Below the pieces are notes generated by a model that saw only the letters and a list, made by a program, of their open reading frames with translations, searched no databases and was not told where the DNA came from. From assembly GCF_001598415.1 (NCBI RefSeq), contig NZ_BCYX01000001.1, forward strand, positions 248,001-312,000: a DNA stretch of 64,000 nt. Direction: 5' to 3'. Of the stretch, positions 7,685 through 16,983 are shown piece by piece. The position numbers and the translations under genes were made by a program. Origin of the DNA: Sphingomonas mali NBRC 15500 (GTDB taxonomy: Bacteria > Pseudomonadota > Alphaproteobacteria > Sphingomonadales > Sphingomonadaceae). How positions within the stretch are numbered: the stretch's first letter is position 1; the number at the start of each line of letters is the position of its first letter.

Positions 7685-9760
7685 TTACCAGACGTGGACG
7701 CGGTCGCCCGGCGCCAGATAGCGCTTGTCACCCGGCTTGACCCCGAACGCATCGTACCATGCGTCGAGGTTGCGCACGGTCTCGACCCGCAGCGGCGCCA
7801 GCGCATGGACGTCGGTCGCGATACGCGCCCGGATCGCGCGATCGCGCATCTTGGTCCGCCAGCTCTGCGCGAAGGCCAGGAAGAAGCGCTGGTCGCCGGT
7901 TAGCCCGTCGATCACCGGCGCCGGTTTACCGCCCAGCGACGCATGATACGCTTCGTACGACGCAGTCAGGCCGGCGGTGTCGGCGATATTCTCGCCGAGT
8001 TCCTGCTGGCCATTGGCGTACAGGCCCGGCAGCACTTCATACTTATTATATTGGTCGATCAATGCCTTGCCTGATGCCTCGAACCGCGCGAGGTCGGTCT
8101 TGGTCCACCAATTGTGCAGGCGGCCGGTGGAATCGAAATCCGATCCCAGATTGTCGAACGAGTGGCTGATCTCGTGCCCGATCACCGCGCCGATCGCACC
8201 GTAATTGGCCGCCGGATCGAAGGTCGGATCGAAGTACGGCGTGTTGAGGATCGCCGCCGGGAAATTGAGCGCGTTCTGCAGCGGCAAATTGACGGCGTTG
8301 ACCGTCTGCGGCGTCATCCACCATTCGCCGCGATCGGGAGTCTTGGCGAGCTTGCCGATCTGGTAGCGATAATTGGACAGCCGGGCACGGAGCAGGTTGC
8401 CCGCCGGATCGGTCGCGCTGACCGCATAATAAGGACGCATCGGCCAGGTGTCGGGATAGCCGACGCCGACCTTCAGCACCGACAGCTTCTTGCGCGCTTC
8501 GGCCTTGGTCGCGGGCGCCATCCAGTCGAGCGCGGCGATGCGCTTGTCGAACGCCGCGACGATGTTCTTGACCATCGTCTGGATCGCCGCCTTGGACGAT
8601 GCCGGGAAATATTTGGCGGCGTAGATCTTGCCGACCTCATAGCCCAAAGCGCCGTTGACCGCACCGATCGAGCGCTTGTCGCGCGGCTGCTGCGCCGGCG
8701 TGCCGGTCATCTGCTTGCCGAAAAAATCGAACTTCGCGTCGTCGAACGCCTTGGGCAGGGCCGCGGCCACTTCGTTGACGCGATGGAAGGCGAGCCAATC
8801 CTGCCATGATTGCATCGGCTCGCTCGCGACCAGACCGGCGAGCTTGGTCGTCGTCTCGGGGTTCCAGACGATGAAATTCTGCTGCTTGGGCAGCCCCGCC
8901 GCGCTCCAATAAGCGTTCCAGTCGATCCCCGGCGCCTTTTTCGCGAAATCGGCGCGGGTCCAGGGATTGTCGCCCTTGTGCGCATCCTGCGCGGTGACGA
9001 TGTCGGTCTGCGCCTGGGCGATCTTCGTCTCGAGCGCGAAAACGCGGCTGGCGCGCGCCTTCGGATCGCTCATCCCAGCGAGCGTGAAGACCTTTTCCAG
9101 ATAGTCCTTATACCCGTCGCGGAGCTCGGCCATCTCCTTCTTGTCCGACAGGTAATAATCGCGGTCGGGCATGCCGACGCCACCCTGCATCAGATAGGGT
9201 GCGTTGATCGTCGGCTTGTTGAGGTCCTGCCCGACGAACAGCCCGAACAGATTGTCGGTCGAAGCGTAATTGTTGTTGTTGAACGGGTCGGTATCGGCCC
9301 GCATGTTGGCGCCGAGCATCGCCGACAGCTGCGCCTTCGTCTTGAGCGCGGCGATCGGCGCCAGGATCGGCTTCAGCGGGGCGATGCCGCGTGCCTCGAT
9401 CGCGGCGGTATCGTTATAGGCGTCGTAATAATCGGCGATGCGGCGTAGGTCGGTACCGGGTTTCGCCTTCGACTCTGCGGCACCCTTGATGATGTCGGCG
9501 TTGCGCGCCTCGGCGACCTTGAACACGTCGAGCCCGACCCCGATCGACGAGCGGTCGGCGGGAATTTCCGCGGTCTTGAGCCATGTGCCATTGGCATAAG
9601 CGTTGAAATCGTCGCCGGGCTTGGCGTTCTGGTCGATCAGCGATTTGTCGACGCCCGATTTGGTCCCCATCACCGCCTGGGCAAGAGCTGGAGCCTGCCA
9701 TAAGGCGACTCCGCTTGCGGTGGTGGCGAGCAACATGGCGGCGAGAATTGAGCGCTTCAT
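7685..9760 (-). CDS. M13-family zinc metallopeptidase (neprilysin/PepO-like)
   Basis: A 691-residue exported peptidase with a signal sequence ending near ALAQA. The zinc site is intact: HEISH gives His529, Glu530 and His533, and GENIADTAG supplies Glu590 and Asp594, spaced as in neprilysin. The C-terminus ends VHVW, matching the family's conserved terminal tryptophan but lacking the cysteine seen in animal enzymes. It cleaves oligopeptides, most likely in the periplasm or at the outer surface. AGAGGG upstream of the ATG is a good ribosome-binding site. It is first in an operon with the thiolase-like gene and divergent from the methylcrotonyl-CoA carboxylase operon; no functional link to either is evident. 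Confidence 0.93.
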   Translation of the reverse strand: MKRSILAAMLLATTASGVALWQAPALAQAVMGTKSGVDKSLIDQNAKPGDDFNAYANGTWLKTAEIPADRSSIGVGLDVFKVAEARNADIIKGAAESKAKPGTDLRRIADYYDAYNDTAAIEARGIAPLKPILAPIAALKTKAQLSAMLGANMRADTDPFNNNNYASTDNLFGLFVGQDLNKPTINAPYLMQGGVGMPDRDYYLSDKKEMAELRDGYKDYLEKVFTLAGMSDPKARASRVFALETKIAQAQTDIVTAQDAHKGDNPWTRADFAKKAPGIDWNAYWSAAGLPKQQNFIVWNPETTTKLAGLVASEPMQSWQDWLAFHRVNEVAAALPKAFDDAKFDFFGKQMTGTPAQQPRDKRSIGAVNGALGYEVGKIYAAKYFPASSKAAIQTMVKNIVAAFDKRIAALDWMAPATKAEARKKLSVLKVGVGYPDTWPMRPYYAVSATDPAGNLLRARLSNYRYQIGKLAKTPDRGEWWMTPQTVNAVNLPLQNALNFPAAILNTPYFDPTFDPAANYGAIGAVIGHEISHSFDNLGSDFDSTGRLHNWWTKTDLARFEASGKALIDQYNKYEVLPGLYANGQQELGENIADTAGLTASYEAYHASLGGKPAPVIDGLTGDQRFFLAFAQSWRTKMRDRAIRARIATDVHALAPLRVETVRNLDAWYDAFGVKPGDKRYLAPGDRVHVW

Positions 9761-9778
9761 CGGGAACCCTCTTTTTTC

Positions 9779-9804
9779 TGGTGTATGACTCGCTGGCTAC
9801 ACCA
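9779..9804. promoter_or_regulatory. Inverted repeat in the M13 peptidase / mccB divergent promoter region
   Basis: TGGTGTA and TACACCA form perfect 7-bp arms separated by 12 bp, in the 111-bp gap between the divergent M13 peptidase (start 9760) and mccB (start 9872). The spacing suits a dimeric regulator, but it could also be a hairpin in the peptidase leader. No regulator gene is adjacent, so the role is open. Confidence 0.35.
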
Positions 9805-9871
9805 ACACAGTTTGCCGCGCTAGGGGGCCGCGCGGCTTCCCAAGGGCAATCCGCGCGGCTAGGCAGGCGGT

Positions 9872-11473
9872 ATGAGCGCACCGGTTCTCGACACTCGCCT
9901 TTCCCCCGATAGCGAGCAATTCCGCGCCAATGCTGCGCACAATTGCGCCCTGGTCGACCGGTTGCGCACCGACGTCGCGACGGCCGCTCTGGGCGGTAAC
10001 GAGAAGAGCCGCGAGCGACACACGTCGCGCGGCAAGTTGCTCCCGCGCGATCGCGTAGAACGGCTGCTCGACCCGGGCTCCCCATTCCTCGAAATCGGCC
10101 AGCTCGCCGCGTGCGACCTGTACGATGGCGAAGTGCCGGGCGCGGGAATGATTGCCGGAATCGGCCGCGTCTCGGGACGCCAGGCGATGATCGTCTGCAA
10201 CGACGCCACGGTGAAGGGCGGCACTTATTATCCGATGACGGTCAAGAAGCATCTCCGCGCGCAGGAGATCGCCGAACAGAACCGCCTGCCCTGCATCTAT
10301 CTGGTCGATTCGGGCGGCGCCAACCTGCCGCACCAGGCAGAGGTATTTCCCGATCGCGATCATTTCGGGCGGATCTTCTTCAACCAGGCCAATATGTCGG
10401 CCAAGGGCATTCCCCAGATCGCCTGCGTGATGGGCAGCTGCACCGCGGGCGGCGCCTATGTCCCCGCGATGAGCGACGAGAGCGTGATCGTCCGCAACCA
10501 GGGCACGATCTTCCTCGCCGGCCCTCCCCTCGTCCAGGCCGCGACCGGCGAAGTGATCAGCGCCGAGGATCTCGGCGGCGGCGACCTTCATGCCCGCAAG
10601 TCCGGTGTGGTCGACCATCTCGCCGAAAATGACGAGCATGCGCTGACCATCGTCCGCGACGTCGTCTCGACGCTTCAGGCCGATCGAAAGCACGATATCG
10701 AACTGCGCGAACCGCGCCCGCCCAAGTTCGATCCGCACGATCTGTACGGCATCATTCCCCAGGATGTGCGCGCGCCGTATGACGTGCACGAGATCATCGC
10801 GCGGCTGGTCGACGGGTCGGAATTCCAGGAGTTCAAGGCGCTGTACGGCAGCTCGCTGGTGTGCGGCTTCGCGCATATCTGGGGCATGCCGGTCGCGATC
10901 CTGGCGAATAACGGCGTGCTGTTCAGCGAAAGCGCGGTCAAGGGCGCGCATTTCATCGAGCTCGCGTGCCAGCGGCGCATCCCGTTGCTGTTCCTCCAGA
11001 ACATTTCGGGCTTCATGGTCGGCGGCAAATACGAAGCCGAGGGGATCGCCAAGCACGGCGCCAAACTGGTCACCGCGGTCGCCACCGCCAGCGTGCCCAA
11101 GGTCACGGTGCTGATCGGCGGCAGCTTCGGCGCGGGCAATTACGGCATGGCCGGCCGTGCCTATAGCCCGCGCTTCCTGTTCACCTGGCCCAACAGCCGG
11201 ATCAGCGTGATGGGCGGTGAGCAGGCCGCCAGCGTACTCGCCACCGTCCATCGCGACGCCGCCAAGTGGACGCCCGAAGAAGCCGAAGCCTTCAAGCAGC
11301 CGATCCGCGACGACTATGAAGCGCAGGGCTCACCCTGGCACGCCACCGCCCGCCTGTGGGACGACGGCATCATCGACCCCGCCCAGACCCGCGACGTGCT
11401 CGGCCTCGCCTTCGCCGCCTGCCTGAACGCCCCGATCCCCGAAGCGCCGCGCTTCGGCGTGTTCCGGATGTGA
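9872..11473 (+). CDS. mccB: 3-Methylcrotonyl-CoA carboxylase, beta (carboxyltransferase) subunit
   Basis: A 533-residue acyl-CoA carboxyltransferase of the length typical for MCC beta (LiuB). It has paired crotonase-like halves. The N-half contains [18 protein letters not shown] and [17 protein letters not shown], wording characteristic of methylcrotonyl- rather than propionyl-CoA carboxylases. The C-half contains QNISGFMVG and the oxyanion region [16 protein letters not shown]. It transfers carboxyl from carboxybiotin to 3-methylcrotonyl-CoA, giving 3-methylglutaconyl-CoA in leucine and isovalerate breakdown. The biotin subunit is encoded downstream in the same orientation, after three intervening small genes. 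Other leucine-pathway genes (ivd, liuC, liuE) are not in the window. Confidence 0.95.
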   Translation: MSAPVLDTRLSPDSEQFRANAAHNCALVDRLRTDVATAALGGNEKSRERHTSRGKLLPRDRVERLLDPGSPFLEIGQLAACDLYDGEVPGAGMIAGIGRVSGRQAMIVCNDATVKGGTYYPMTVKKHLRAQEIAEQNRLPCIYLVDSGGANLPHQAEVFPDRDHFGRIFFNQANMSAKGIPQIACVMGSCTAGGAYVPAMSDESVIVRNQGTIFLAGPPLVQAATGEVISAEDLGGGDLHARKSGVVDHLAENDEHALTIVRDVVSTLQADRKHDIELREPRPPKFDPHDLYGIIPQDVRAPYDVHEIIARLVDGSEFQEFKALYGSSLVCGFAHIWGMPVAILANNGVLFSESAVKGAHFIELACQRRIPLLFLQNISGFMVGGKYEAEGIAKHGAKLVTAVATASVPKVTVLIGGSFGAGNYGMAGRAYSPRFLFTWPNSRISVMGGEQAASVLATVHRDAAKWTPEEAEAFKQPIRDDYEAQGSPWHATARLWDDGIIDPAQTRDVLGLAFAACLNAPIPEAPRFGVFRM

Positions 11474-11982
11474 TGACGGGAACCGAACAAAATCCTCCCC
11501 GGAACGGGGAGGGGGACCGCGCGGCGAAGCCACGTGGTGGAGGGGGCCCACCCCGAATTCTCCGCGCGCCCATTAAAGAGGTAAAGAAGGCCCGCGCCGA
11601 CCGCAAAAACATGTCCCTCCCCGAGGTCTTACTCTGGCAGGCGCTTCGCAAGGAACCCGGCGGCTTCAAGTTCCGGCGCCAGAACCCTCAGCTGGGATAC
11701 CGCCTCGACTTCGCCTGTCTCGAAGCGCGGTTGGCTATCGAAGTCGACGGCGAAGCGCATGATCGCGGCGACGGCCCGAAGCGGGACGCCGTTCGCGACC
11801 AGCGGTTCGGCGAAATCGGATTCGCGACTCTCCGCATTCCCGCCATCCAAATCCTGAAAGACCCCGACGCGGTAATCGTCGGCATCGTCGCCGCTTGCCG
11901 TGAGCGGGCCCCCCTCCACCAACGGGCTGCGCCCGGCGGTCCCCCTCCCCGTTCCGGGGAGGATTTTAAGGAAGCCTCATGA
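11473..11982 (+). CDS. DUF559 endonuclease-domain protein inside an inverted-repeat module
   Basis: A 169-residue protein whose core (about residues 47-145) is a DUF559 domain of the PD-(D/E)xK / very-short-patch-repair-like nuclease superfamily. Candidate acidic residues are Glu51 (SLPEVLLW), Asp79 (YRLDF), and Glu90 and Asp92 in IEVDGEAHD. The first 27 and last 20 or so residues are Pro/Gly/Arg-rich because both flanking GC-rich inverted repeats are read through in frame. An internal ATG at 11611 would give just the core. The start at 11473 overlaps the mccB stop (TGATG), and the stop overlaps the next ATG (ATGA). The gene separates mccB from mccA and looks inserted. DNA-cleaving activity is inferred from the fold only. 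Confidence 0.8.
   Translation: MTGTEQNPPRNGEGDRAAKPRGGGGPPRILRAPIKEVKKARADRKNMSLPEVLLWQALRKEPGGFKFRRQNPQLGYRLDFACLEARLAIEVDGEAHDRGDGPKRDAVRDQRFGEIGFATLRIPAIQILKDPDAVIVGIVAACRERAPLHQRAAPGGPPPRSGEDFKEAS
11489..11550 (+). repeat. Left GC-rich inverted repeat flanking the DUF559 gene
   Basis: Begins AAAATCCTCCCCGGAACGGG. It contains the hairpin CCTCCCCG-GAA-CGGGGAGG at 11494-11512, continues GGGGGACCGC, then has a variable arm and TGGTGGAGGGGG. Its first 32 bases are identical to the reverse complement of the right copy at 11905-11967. It overlaps the coding frame of the DUF559 gene. Confidence 0.85.
11905..11967 (-). repeat. Right GC-rich inverted repeat flanking the DUF559 gene
   Basis: Read on the minus strand from 11967, it matches the left copy without mismatch for 32 bases. 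A variable stem (CGGGCGCAGCCCG region) follows, and then TGGTGGAGGGGG again. The two copies face each other about 350 bp apart with the nuclease-like core between them. It lies within the 3' coding end of the DUF559 gene and just upstream of the next gene's ribosome-binding site. Confidence 0.85.
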
Positions 11983-12467
11983 TCCTCCTCCCACTCCTTC
12001 TGCTCGCATCCGCCGCCGACCAAAAGGCGAGCGACAAGCTACCGCCGGCCAACCCGCTGCCGCCGCCCACCAGCGAAGAGGGTCAGGTGATGGCGCCAAT
12101 CAACGCGATGTTCGACGGTCTCGCACGGCGCGACTCCGCAACCATCCTCGCCGCGATGCGGCCAGACGCCACCGCCGTGGTGGCCGCGGAAAAGGCCGAT
12201 GGTACGCGCAGCGTCCGCCGTATGACCGCAGCCGACTTCGCTGCCGGGGTGAAGCCCGGCCCCGAGCGGTTCGAGGAACGGCTGAGCGACCCCGCGATCG
12301 AGATTGATGGCGACATCGCGATGGTGTGGAGTCCCTATACCTTCCTGATCGACGGCAAGGTCCATCATTGCGGCGTCGACCATTTCGACCTCGTCCGCGA
12401 AAGCGGCTCGTGGAAGGTCGCCAATGTCACCTGGTCGAGCCGCACCACCGGCTGCGCCGCGCAATAG
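11979..12467 (+). CDS. SnoaL/NTF2-like protein, copy 1, probably exported
   Basis: A 162-residue protein with a short hydrophobic N-terminus (MILLPLLLLASAA) resembling a signal peptide, then a single NTF2-like (SnoaL/DUF4440) domain. The C-terminal half has EIDGDIAMVWSPYTFLIDGK and HHCGVDHFDLVRESGSWKV, the strand pair that closes the cone-shaped fold. It is a clear paralogue of the next gene. Its ATG overlaps the DUF559 stop (ATGA), with AAGGAAG upstream. It lies inside the carboxylase operon, yet a periplasmic protein would not touch the cytoplasmic enzyme. Its ligand or activity cannot be deduced. Confidence 0.75.
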   Translation: MILLPLLLLASAADQKASDKLPPANPLPPPTSEEGQVMAPINAMFDGLARRDSATILAAMRPDATAVVAAEKADGTRSVRRMTAADFAAGVKPGPERFEERLSDPAIEIDGDIAMVWSPYTFLIDGKVHHCGVDHFDLVRESGSWKVANVTWSSRTTGCAAQ

Positions 12468-12498
12468 CCTGACCGCATCCTTTCCAGAGGAGCCGACG

Positions 12499-12975
12499 AT
12501 GATCTTCCTTCCCCTGCTGCTCGCCGCCGCGGCGCCCGCCGCCGACAAGGCGCCCGCTCCCGTATCCGCGAGCGACGCGGCCGCGGTGATGGCGCCGCTC
12601 AAGGCGTGGTTCGCCGGGATCGACGCGACCGATGCCACCGCGATCCGCAACCAGATCCGCATCGACGGCGGCGGCGGCGCGACCGTCGCCGTCAGCCGTC
12701 CGGACGGTACCAAGCTGGTGCGCCACATCACGTGGGAAGACTATCTTTCCAAGATCAAGCCGGGCGAGCACCGCTATCACGAGCAGTTCACCGGCAATCC
12801 GATGATCCAGATCGACGGCGACATCGCGATGGTGTGGGGCGACTTCACTTTGTCGGTCGACGGCAAGGTCGCGACCTGCGGCGTCGACCATTTCGACCTC
12901 GTTCGCGAGAATGGCGCCTGGAAGGTCCAGAATGTGACCTGGTCGCAGCGTACTGCGGGGTGCCCGGCCGCGTGA
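12499..12975 (+). CDS. SnoaL/NTF2-like protein, copy 2, probably exported
   Basis: A 158-residue paralogue of the preceding gene; both share the blocks IDGDIAMVW, DGKV, CGVDHFDLVRE, WKV and NVTWS.RT.GC. I chose ATG 12499 because AGAGGAG lies just upstream and it gives a hydrophobic leader (MIFLPLLLAAAAPAA) like that of copy 1. An upstream start at 12424 would add 25 unrelated residues. The stop overlaps the mccA GTG start (GTGA). Tandem duplication is the simplest origin. The function is unknown; NTF2-like folds serve as small-molecule isomerases, hydrolases or binding proteins. Confidence 0.78.
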   Translation: MIFLPLLLAAAAPAADKAPAPVSASDAAAVMAPLKAWFAGIDATDATAIRNQIRIDGGGGATVAVSRPDGTKLVRHITWEDYLSKIKPGEHRYHEQFTGNPMIQIDGDIAMVWGDFTLSVDGKVATCGVDHFDLVRENGAWKVQNVTWSQRTAGCPAA

Positions 12976-14810
12976 TCACCTCGCTCCTCATCGCCAATCG
13001 CGGCGAGATCGCGTGCCGCATCATCCGCACCGCGCGCGACATGGGCATCCGCACGATCGCGGTCTATTCGGACGCCGATGCCAACGCGCTTCACGTGCGC
13101 CAGGCCGATGAAGCGGTGCACATCGGGCCGTCGCCAGCGCGCGAAAGCTACCTGATCGGCGACCGCATCATTGCTGCGGCGAAGGAAACCGGGGCGGAAG
13201 CGATCCATCCCGGCTACGGCTTTCTGTCGGAGAATGCCGACTTCGCGCAGGCGGTGAAGGATGCCGGGCTGATCTGGGTCGGGCCCAATCCTGACAGCAT
13301 CCGCGCGATGGGCCTGAAGGACGCCGCCAAGGAACGGATGATCGCGGCCGGCGTGCCGGTGACGCCGGGGTATCTGGGCGAGGATCAGCGCCCCGATCAT
13401 CTGAAGGCCGAAGCCGACACGATCGGCTATCCGGTGCTGATCAAGGCGGTCGCGGGCGGCGGCGGCAAGGGGATGCGGCGGGTCGATGCGTCGGAGGATT
13501 TCGCCGACGCCTTGCTCTCGTGCCAGCGCGAAGCCGCGGCGTCGTTCGGCGACGATCGCGTGCTGATCGAGAAATACATCCTCTCGCCCCGACATATCGA
13601 AGTGCAGGTGTTCGGCGACAGCCACGGCAATGTCGTCCATCTGTTCGAACGCGACTGCTCGCTCCAGCGCCGCCACCAGAAAGTGATCGAGGAAGCGCCG
13701 GCTCCCGGCATGGACGAAGACACGCGTGCTGCGATCTGTGCCGCGGCCGTACGCGCAGCAAAAGCGGTCGATTATGTCGGCGCGGGCACGATCGAATTCA
13801 TCGCCGACGCCAGCGAAGGCCTGCGCGCCGACCGCATCTGGTTCATGGAAATGAACACTCGGCTCCAGGTTGAGCATCCGGTGACCGAGGAGATCACCGG
13901 GCAGGATCTGGTCGAATGGCAGCTCCGCGTCGCCTCGGGCGAACCGCTGCCGCGGACGCAGGATGAGCTCGAGATCAACGGCTGGGCGATGGAAGCGCGG
14001 CTTTATGCCGAGGACCCGGCCAAGGGATTCCTGCCGTCGATCGGCCGGCTCGAGGCGTTCGACCTGGGCGACGACGCCCGCGTCGATACCGGGGTCGAGC
14101 AAGGCGCCGACATCTCGCCTTTCTATGACCCGATGATCGCCAAGGTCATCGCCTGGGGCGAGGATCGCGAGGAAGCGCGCGAATTGCTGGCCGATGCGCT
14201 GTCCGACGCGGTCGTCTGGCCGGTGCGGTCGAACGCGGGGTTCCTGGTCGAGGCGCTGGAGCATGAGGCATTCGCCGAGGGCAATGTCGACACCGGGCTG
14301 ATCGCGCGCGAAGGCGATGCGCTGATGCCACCCGAGCTACCGTCCGACGAGGCATTGGCCGACGCCGCCGCCGCGTTGATCGGCGAAGTACCGATGGCGG
14401 GGTTCCGTCTTAACGCTCAGTCGCAGCGGACCGACACCTTCCTGCTCGACGGCACCACGGTCGCGATCGAACACGGTGCGGCCGAGCCGGGATCCGAACC
14501 GGTCGACAGTCTGCTGATCGCCGAGGGCGGCCAGGTCTGGCAATTGACCCGCTGGCGCGCTGCGGGCGGTGCGGCGGGTGCGGCCGGCGACGGCGCGATC
14601 CTGGCGCCAATGCCGGGCCGCGTGATCGCGGTCGACGTGGCTGCCGGTGACCCGGTGACCAAGGGCCAGAAGCTGCTGACGCTCGAAGCGATGAAGATGG
14701 AGCACGGCATGACCGCGCCGTTCGACGGCGTAGTGGCGGAGTTGAACGCGGCGGTAGGGTCGCAGGTGCAGGTCGATGCCTTGCTGGTCAAGATCGAGAA
14801 AACCGAATGA
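12972..14810 (+). CDS. mccA: 3-Methylcrotonyl-CoA carboxylase, alpha (biotin carboxylase / carrier) subunit
   Basis: A 612-residue biotin-dependent carboxylase alpha subunit. The biotin carboxylase N-domain starts LLIANRGEIACRI. The ATP-grasp domain has the glycine loop KAVAGGGGKGMR and MEMNTRLQVEHPVTE. The C-terminal carrier domain has EAMKMEH, with biotinylated Lys575, 37 residues from the end. It carboxylates biotin using ATP and bicarbonate and pairs with MccB for leucine degradation. The start is GTG 12972, overlapping the SnoaL copy 2 stop. The open frame continues upstream of it, but only as the opposite reading of that gene. The linker region is shorter than in some homologues, which is ordinary for this family. 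Confidence 0.94.
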   Translation: MITSLLIANRGEIACRIIRTARDMGIRTIAVYSDADANALHVRQADEAVHIGPSPARESYLIGDRIIAAAKETGAEAIHPGYGFLSENADFAQAVKDAGLIWVGPNPDSIRAMGLKDAAKERMIAAGVPVTPGYLGEDQRPDHLKAEADTIGYPVLIKAVAGGGGKGMRRVDASEDFADALLSCQREAAASFGDDRVLIEKYILSPRHIEVQVFGDSHGNVVHLFERDCSLQRRHQKVIEEAPAPGMDEDTRAAICAAAVRAAKAVDYVGAGTIEFIADASEGLRADRIWFMEMNTRLQVEHPVTEEITGQDLVEWQLRVASGEPLPRTQDELEINGWAMEARLYAEDPAKGFLPSIGRLEAFDLGDDARVDTGVEQGADISPFYDPMIAKVIAWGEDREEARELLADALSDAVVWPVRSNAGFLVEALEHEAFAEGNVDTGLIAREGDALMPPELPSDEALADAAAALIGEVPMAGFRLNAQSQRTDTFLLDGTTVAIEHGAAEPGSEPVDSLLIAEGGQVWQLTRWRAAGGAAGAAGDGAILAPMPGRVIAVDVAAGDPVTKGQKLLTLEAMKMEHGMTAPFDGVVAELNAAVGSQVQVDALLVKIEKTE

Positions 14811-14895
14811 GCGCGCCCCGCGTCGCCCCCGACTGGACACCAATCGCCGCCGCCACGACCTTGCGATAGGCCGGTGTGAGGCCTAAGCGGCGGGC

Positions 14896-16950
14896 ATGGC
14901 GAAAACCCATCGTTTCTTCTCGCACCACACGCACGAATTCCTGCGCGTGGGCGCCTGCACGCCGGTGGCCAGCGTCGGCGACATCGCCGCCAATGTCCGC
15001 GAGACGATCGCGCTGGCGAAACGCGGTCACAAGGAAGCGTGCGACCTGCTCGTCTATCCCGAGCTCAATCTCACGTCCTATGCGATCGACGACCTGCATC
15101 TCCAGGACGCGATCCAGCGCGCGACCGGAGCGGCGCTGGCCGAGGTTACGGCGGCGACCGCCAAGCTGCGGCCGGTGCTGCTGGTCGGCGCGGCGATCCC
15201 GCGCAATGGCCGGCTCTACAATTGCGCGGTGGCGATCCATCGTGGCCGGATCCTGGGCATCGTCCCCAAGACCTTCCTGCCCAATTATCGCGAATATTAT
15301 GAGAAGCGCTGGTTCGCCAGCGGCGAAGGCGTGGTCGGTGCGGAGATCGACATTGCCGGGCAAGCGAGCGTACCGTTCGGCACCGATCTGATCTTCGCCG
15401 CCAGCGACCTCCCGCATTTCATTTTCCATGCCGAGATTTGCGAGGATTATTGGGCGCCCACCCCGCCCTCGACCTGGGCGGCGCTGGCCGGCGCGCTGGT
15501 CTGCTGCAACCTGTCGGCGTCCAACGTCCTGGTCGGCAAGGCACGGCAACGGATGCTTCTGTCGGGATCGCAATCCGACCGTGCGATTTGCGCCTACGTC
15601 TTCTCCGCCGCGGGTCCGGGCGAAAGCACTACCGATCTCGCCTGGGACGGTCAGGGAATGGTGCACGAACTGGGCGAGCTGATCGCCGAATCGGAACGTT
15701 TTCCGACGGCATCCGACGTCCTGATCGCCGATGTCGATTGTGGACGTATCCGGCAGGAGCGGATGCGCAACAGCACCTTCGCCGATGCCGCCCGTTTCGC
15801 CGGGATCGATGATAGGGATTTCCGCTTCATCGGGTTCGAGGCGAAACCCGATTTCGCCGATATCGGCTTGAAGCGCGACGTGCGGCGCTTTCCGTTCGTA
15901 CCCAATGCGCCCGAAAAGCTCGACGCCGATTGCTACGAGGCGTTCAATATCCAAGTCTCGGGTCTGATCCGGCGGATTGAGGCAGCGCGCGCCAAGCGGC
16001 TGGTGATCGGCGTGTCCGGAGGCCTCGATTCGACCCATGCGCTGATCGTCGCGGCGAAGGCGATGGACCGGCTGGGCCGCTCGCGCGATCATATCCTGGG
16101 CTATACGATGCCCGGCTTCGCGACCAGCGAGGGGACCAAGTCGAACGCCTGGGCGCTGATGCGCGCGCTCGGCGTGGCGGGCGACGAGATCGATATTCGG
16201 CCCGCCGCGAGACAGATGCTGGAGGACATGCGGCATCCGTTCGCCAATGGCGAGCCGGTCTATGACGTGACCTTCGAGAACGTCCAGGCCGGGCTCAGGA
16301 CCGATTATCTGTTCCGGCTGGCCAACCAGCATGACGGCCTGGTCGTCGGGACCGGCGACCTGTCGGAGCTCGCGCTCGGCTGGTGCACCTATGGCGTCGG
16401 CGATCAGATGAGCCATTACGCCGTCAATGCCGGCGTGCCCAAGACGCTGATCCAGTATCTGATCCGCTGGTGCATCCGGACCGACCAATATGACGGCGAG
16501 ACCGACCGCGTGCTCGACGCGATCCTGGCGCAGGAAATCTCGCCCGAGCTGGTCCCTGCCGGTGCCGACGGCGCGATCCAATCGACCGAGAGCAAGATCG
16601 GCCCGTACGAGCTCAACGACTTCTTCGTCCATTATATCGCGCGCCACGGCATGGCGCCGTCAAAGGTCGCGTTTCTCGCGTTGAAGGCGTGGGAAGATGC
16701 GAGCGCGGGTCGCTGGCCGCGCGATTTACCCGCCGCCGCGCGGCATACTTACGACCTGGCGACGATCCGCGGTTGGCTGGAGAAATTCCTGTTCCGCTTC
16801 TTCACGATCAGCCAGTTCAAGCGCTCGGCGATCCCCAATGGGCCAAAGGTTTCGGCGGGCGGCGCGCTTTCACCGCGCGGCGACTGGCGCGCGCCATCGG
16901 ACGGCACTGCCCAGCCCTTCCTGGACGAATTGGAGGCGAACCTGCCCTGA
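14896..16950 (+). CDS. nadE: Glutamine-dependent NAD+ synthetase
   Basis: A 684-residue two-domain enzyme of the long, glutamine-hydrolysing type. The N-terminal nitrilase-like glutaminase domain has the catalytic triad Glu56 (YPELNLT), Lys125 (PKTFLPNY) and Cys182 (AEICEDYW). The C-terminal synthetase domain has the PP-loop SGGLDST at residues 374-380 and [16 protein letters not shown]. It converts deamido-NAD, ATP and glutamine to NAD+, the last step of NAD biosynthesis, in the cytoplasm. It lies 85 bp after mccA on the same strand, and no promoter was recognised in the gap. Convergent with the autotransporter gene, 33 bp away. Confidence 0.96.
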   Translation: MAKTHRFFSHHTHEFLRVGACTPVASVGDIAANVRETIALAKRGHKEACDLLVYPELNLTSYAIDDLHLQDAIQRATGAALAEVTAATAKLRPVLLVGAAIPRNGRLYNCAVAIHRGRILGIVPKTFLPNYREYYEKRWFASGEGVVGAEIDIAGQASVPFGTDLIFAASDLPHFIFHAEICEDYWAPTPPSTWAALAGALVCCNLSASNVLVGKARQRMLLSGSQSDRAICAYVFSAAGPGESTTDLAWDGQGMVHELGELIAESERFPTASDVLIADVDCGRIRQERMRNSTFADAARFAGIDDRDFRFIGFEAKPDFADIGLKRDVRRFPFVPNAPEKLDADCYEAFNIQVSGLIRRIEAARAKRLVIGVSGGLDSTHALIVAAKAMDRLGRSRDHILGYTMPGFATSEGTKSNAWALMRALGVAGDEIDIRPAARQMLEDMRHPFANGEPVYDVTFENVQAGLRTDYLFRLANQHDGLVVGTGDLSELALGWCTYGVGDQMSHYAVNAGVPKTLIQYLIRWCIRTDQYDGETDRVLDAILAQEISPELVPAGADGAIQSTESKIGPYELNDFFVHYIARHGMAPSKVAFLALKAWEDASAGRWPRDLPAAARHTYDLATIRGWLEKFLFRFFTISQFKRSAIPNGPKVSAGGALSPRGDWRAPSDGTAQPFLDELEANLP

Positions 16951-16983
16951 CGCCGCGAGGCGCCAGAGCAGACCCCGTTGGCT

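Noticed and set aside
11494..11512. Hairpin CCTCCCCG/CGGGGAGG as a terminator of mccB
   Set aside because: There is no T-tract, and it is part of a repeat present again in inverted orientation at the other end of the module, so a repeat-element role fits better.
14788..16647. Long minus-strand frame opposite nadE
   Set aside because: Antisense of an unmistakable NAD synthetase with all catalytic residues; the frame has no recognisable motif.
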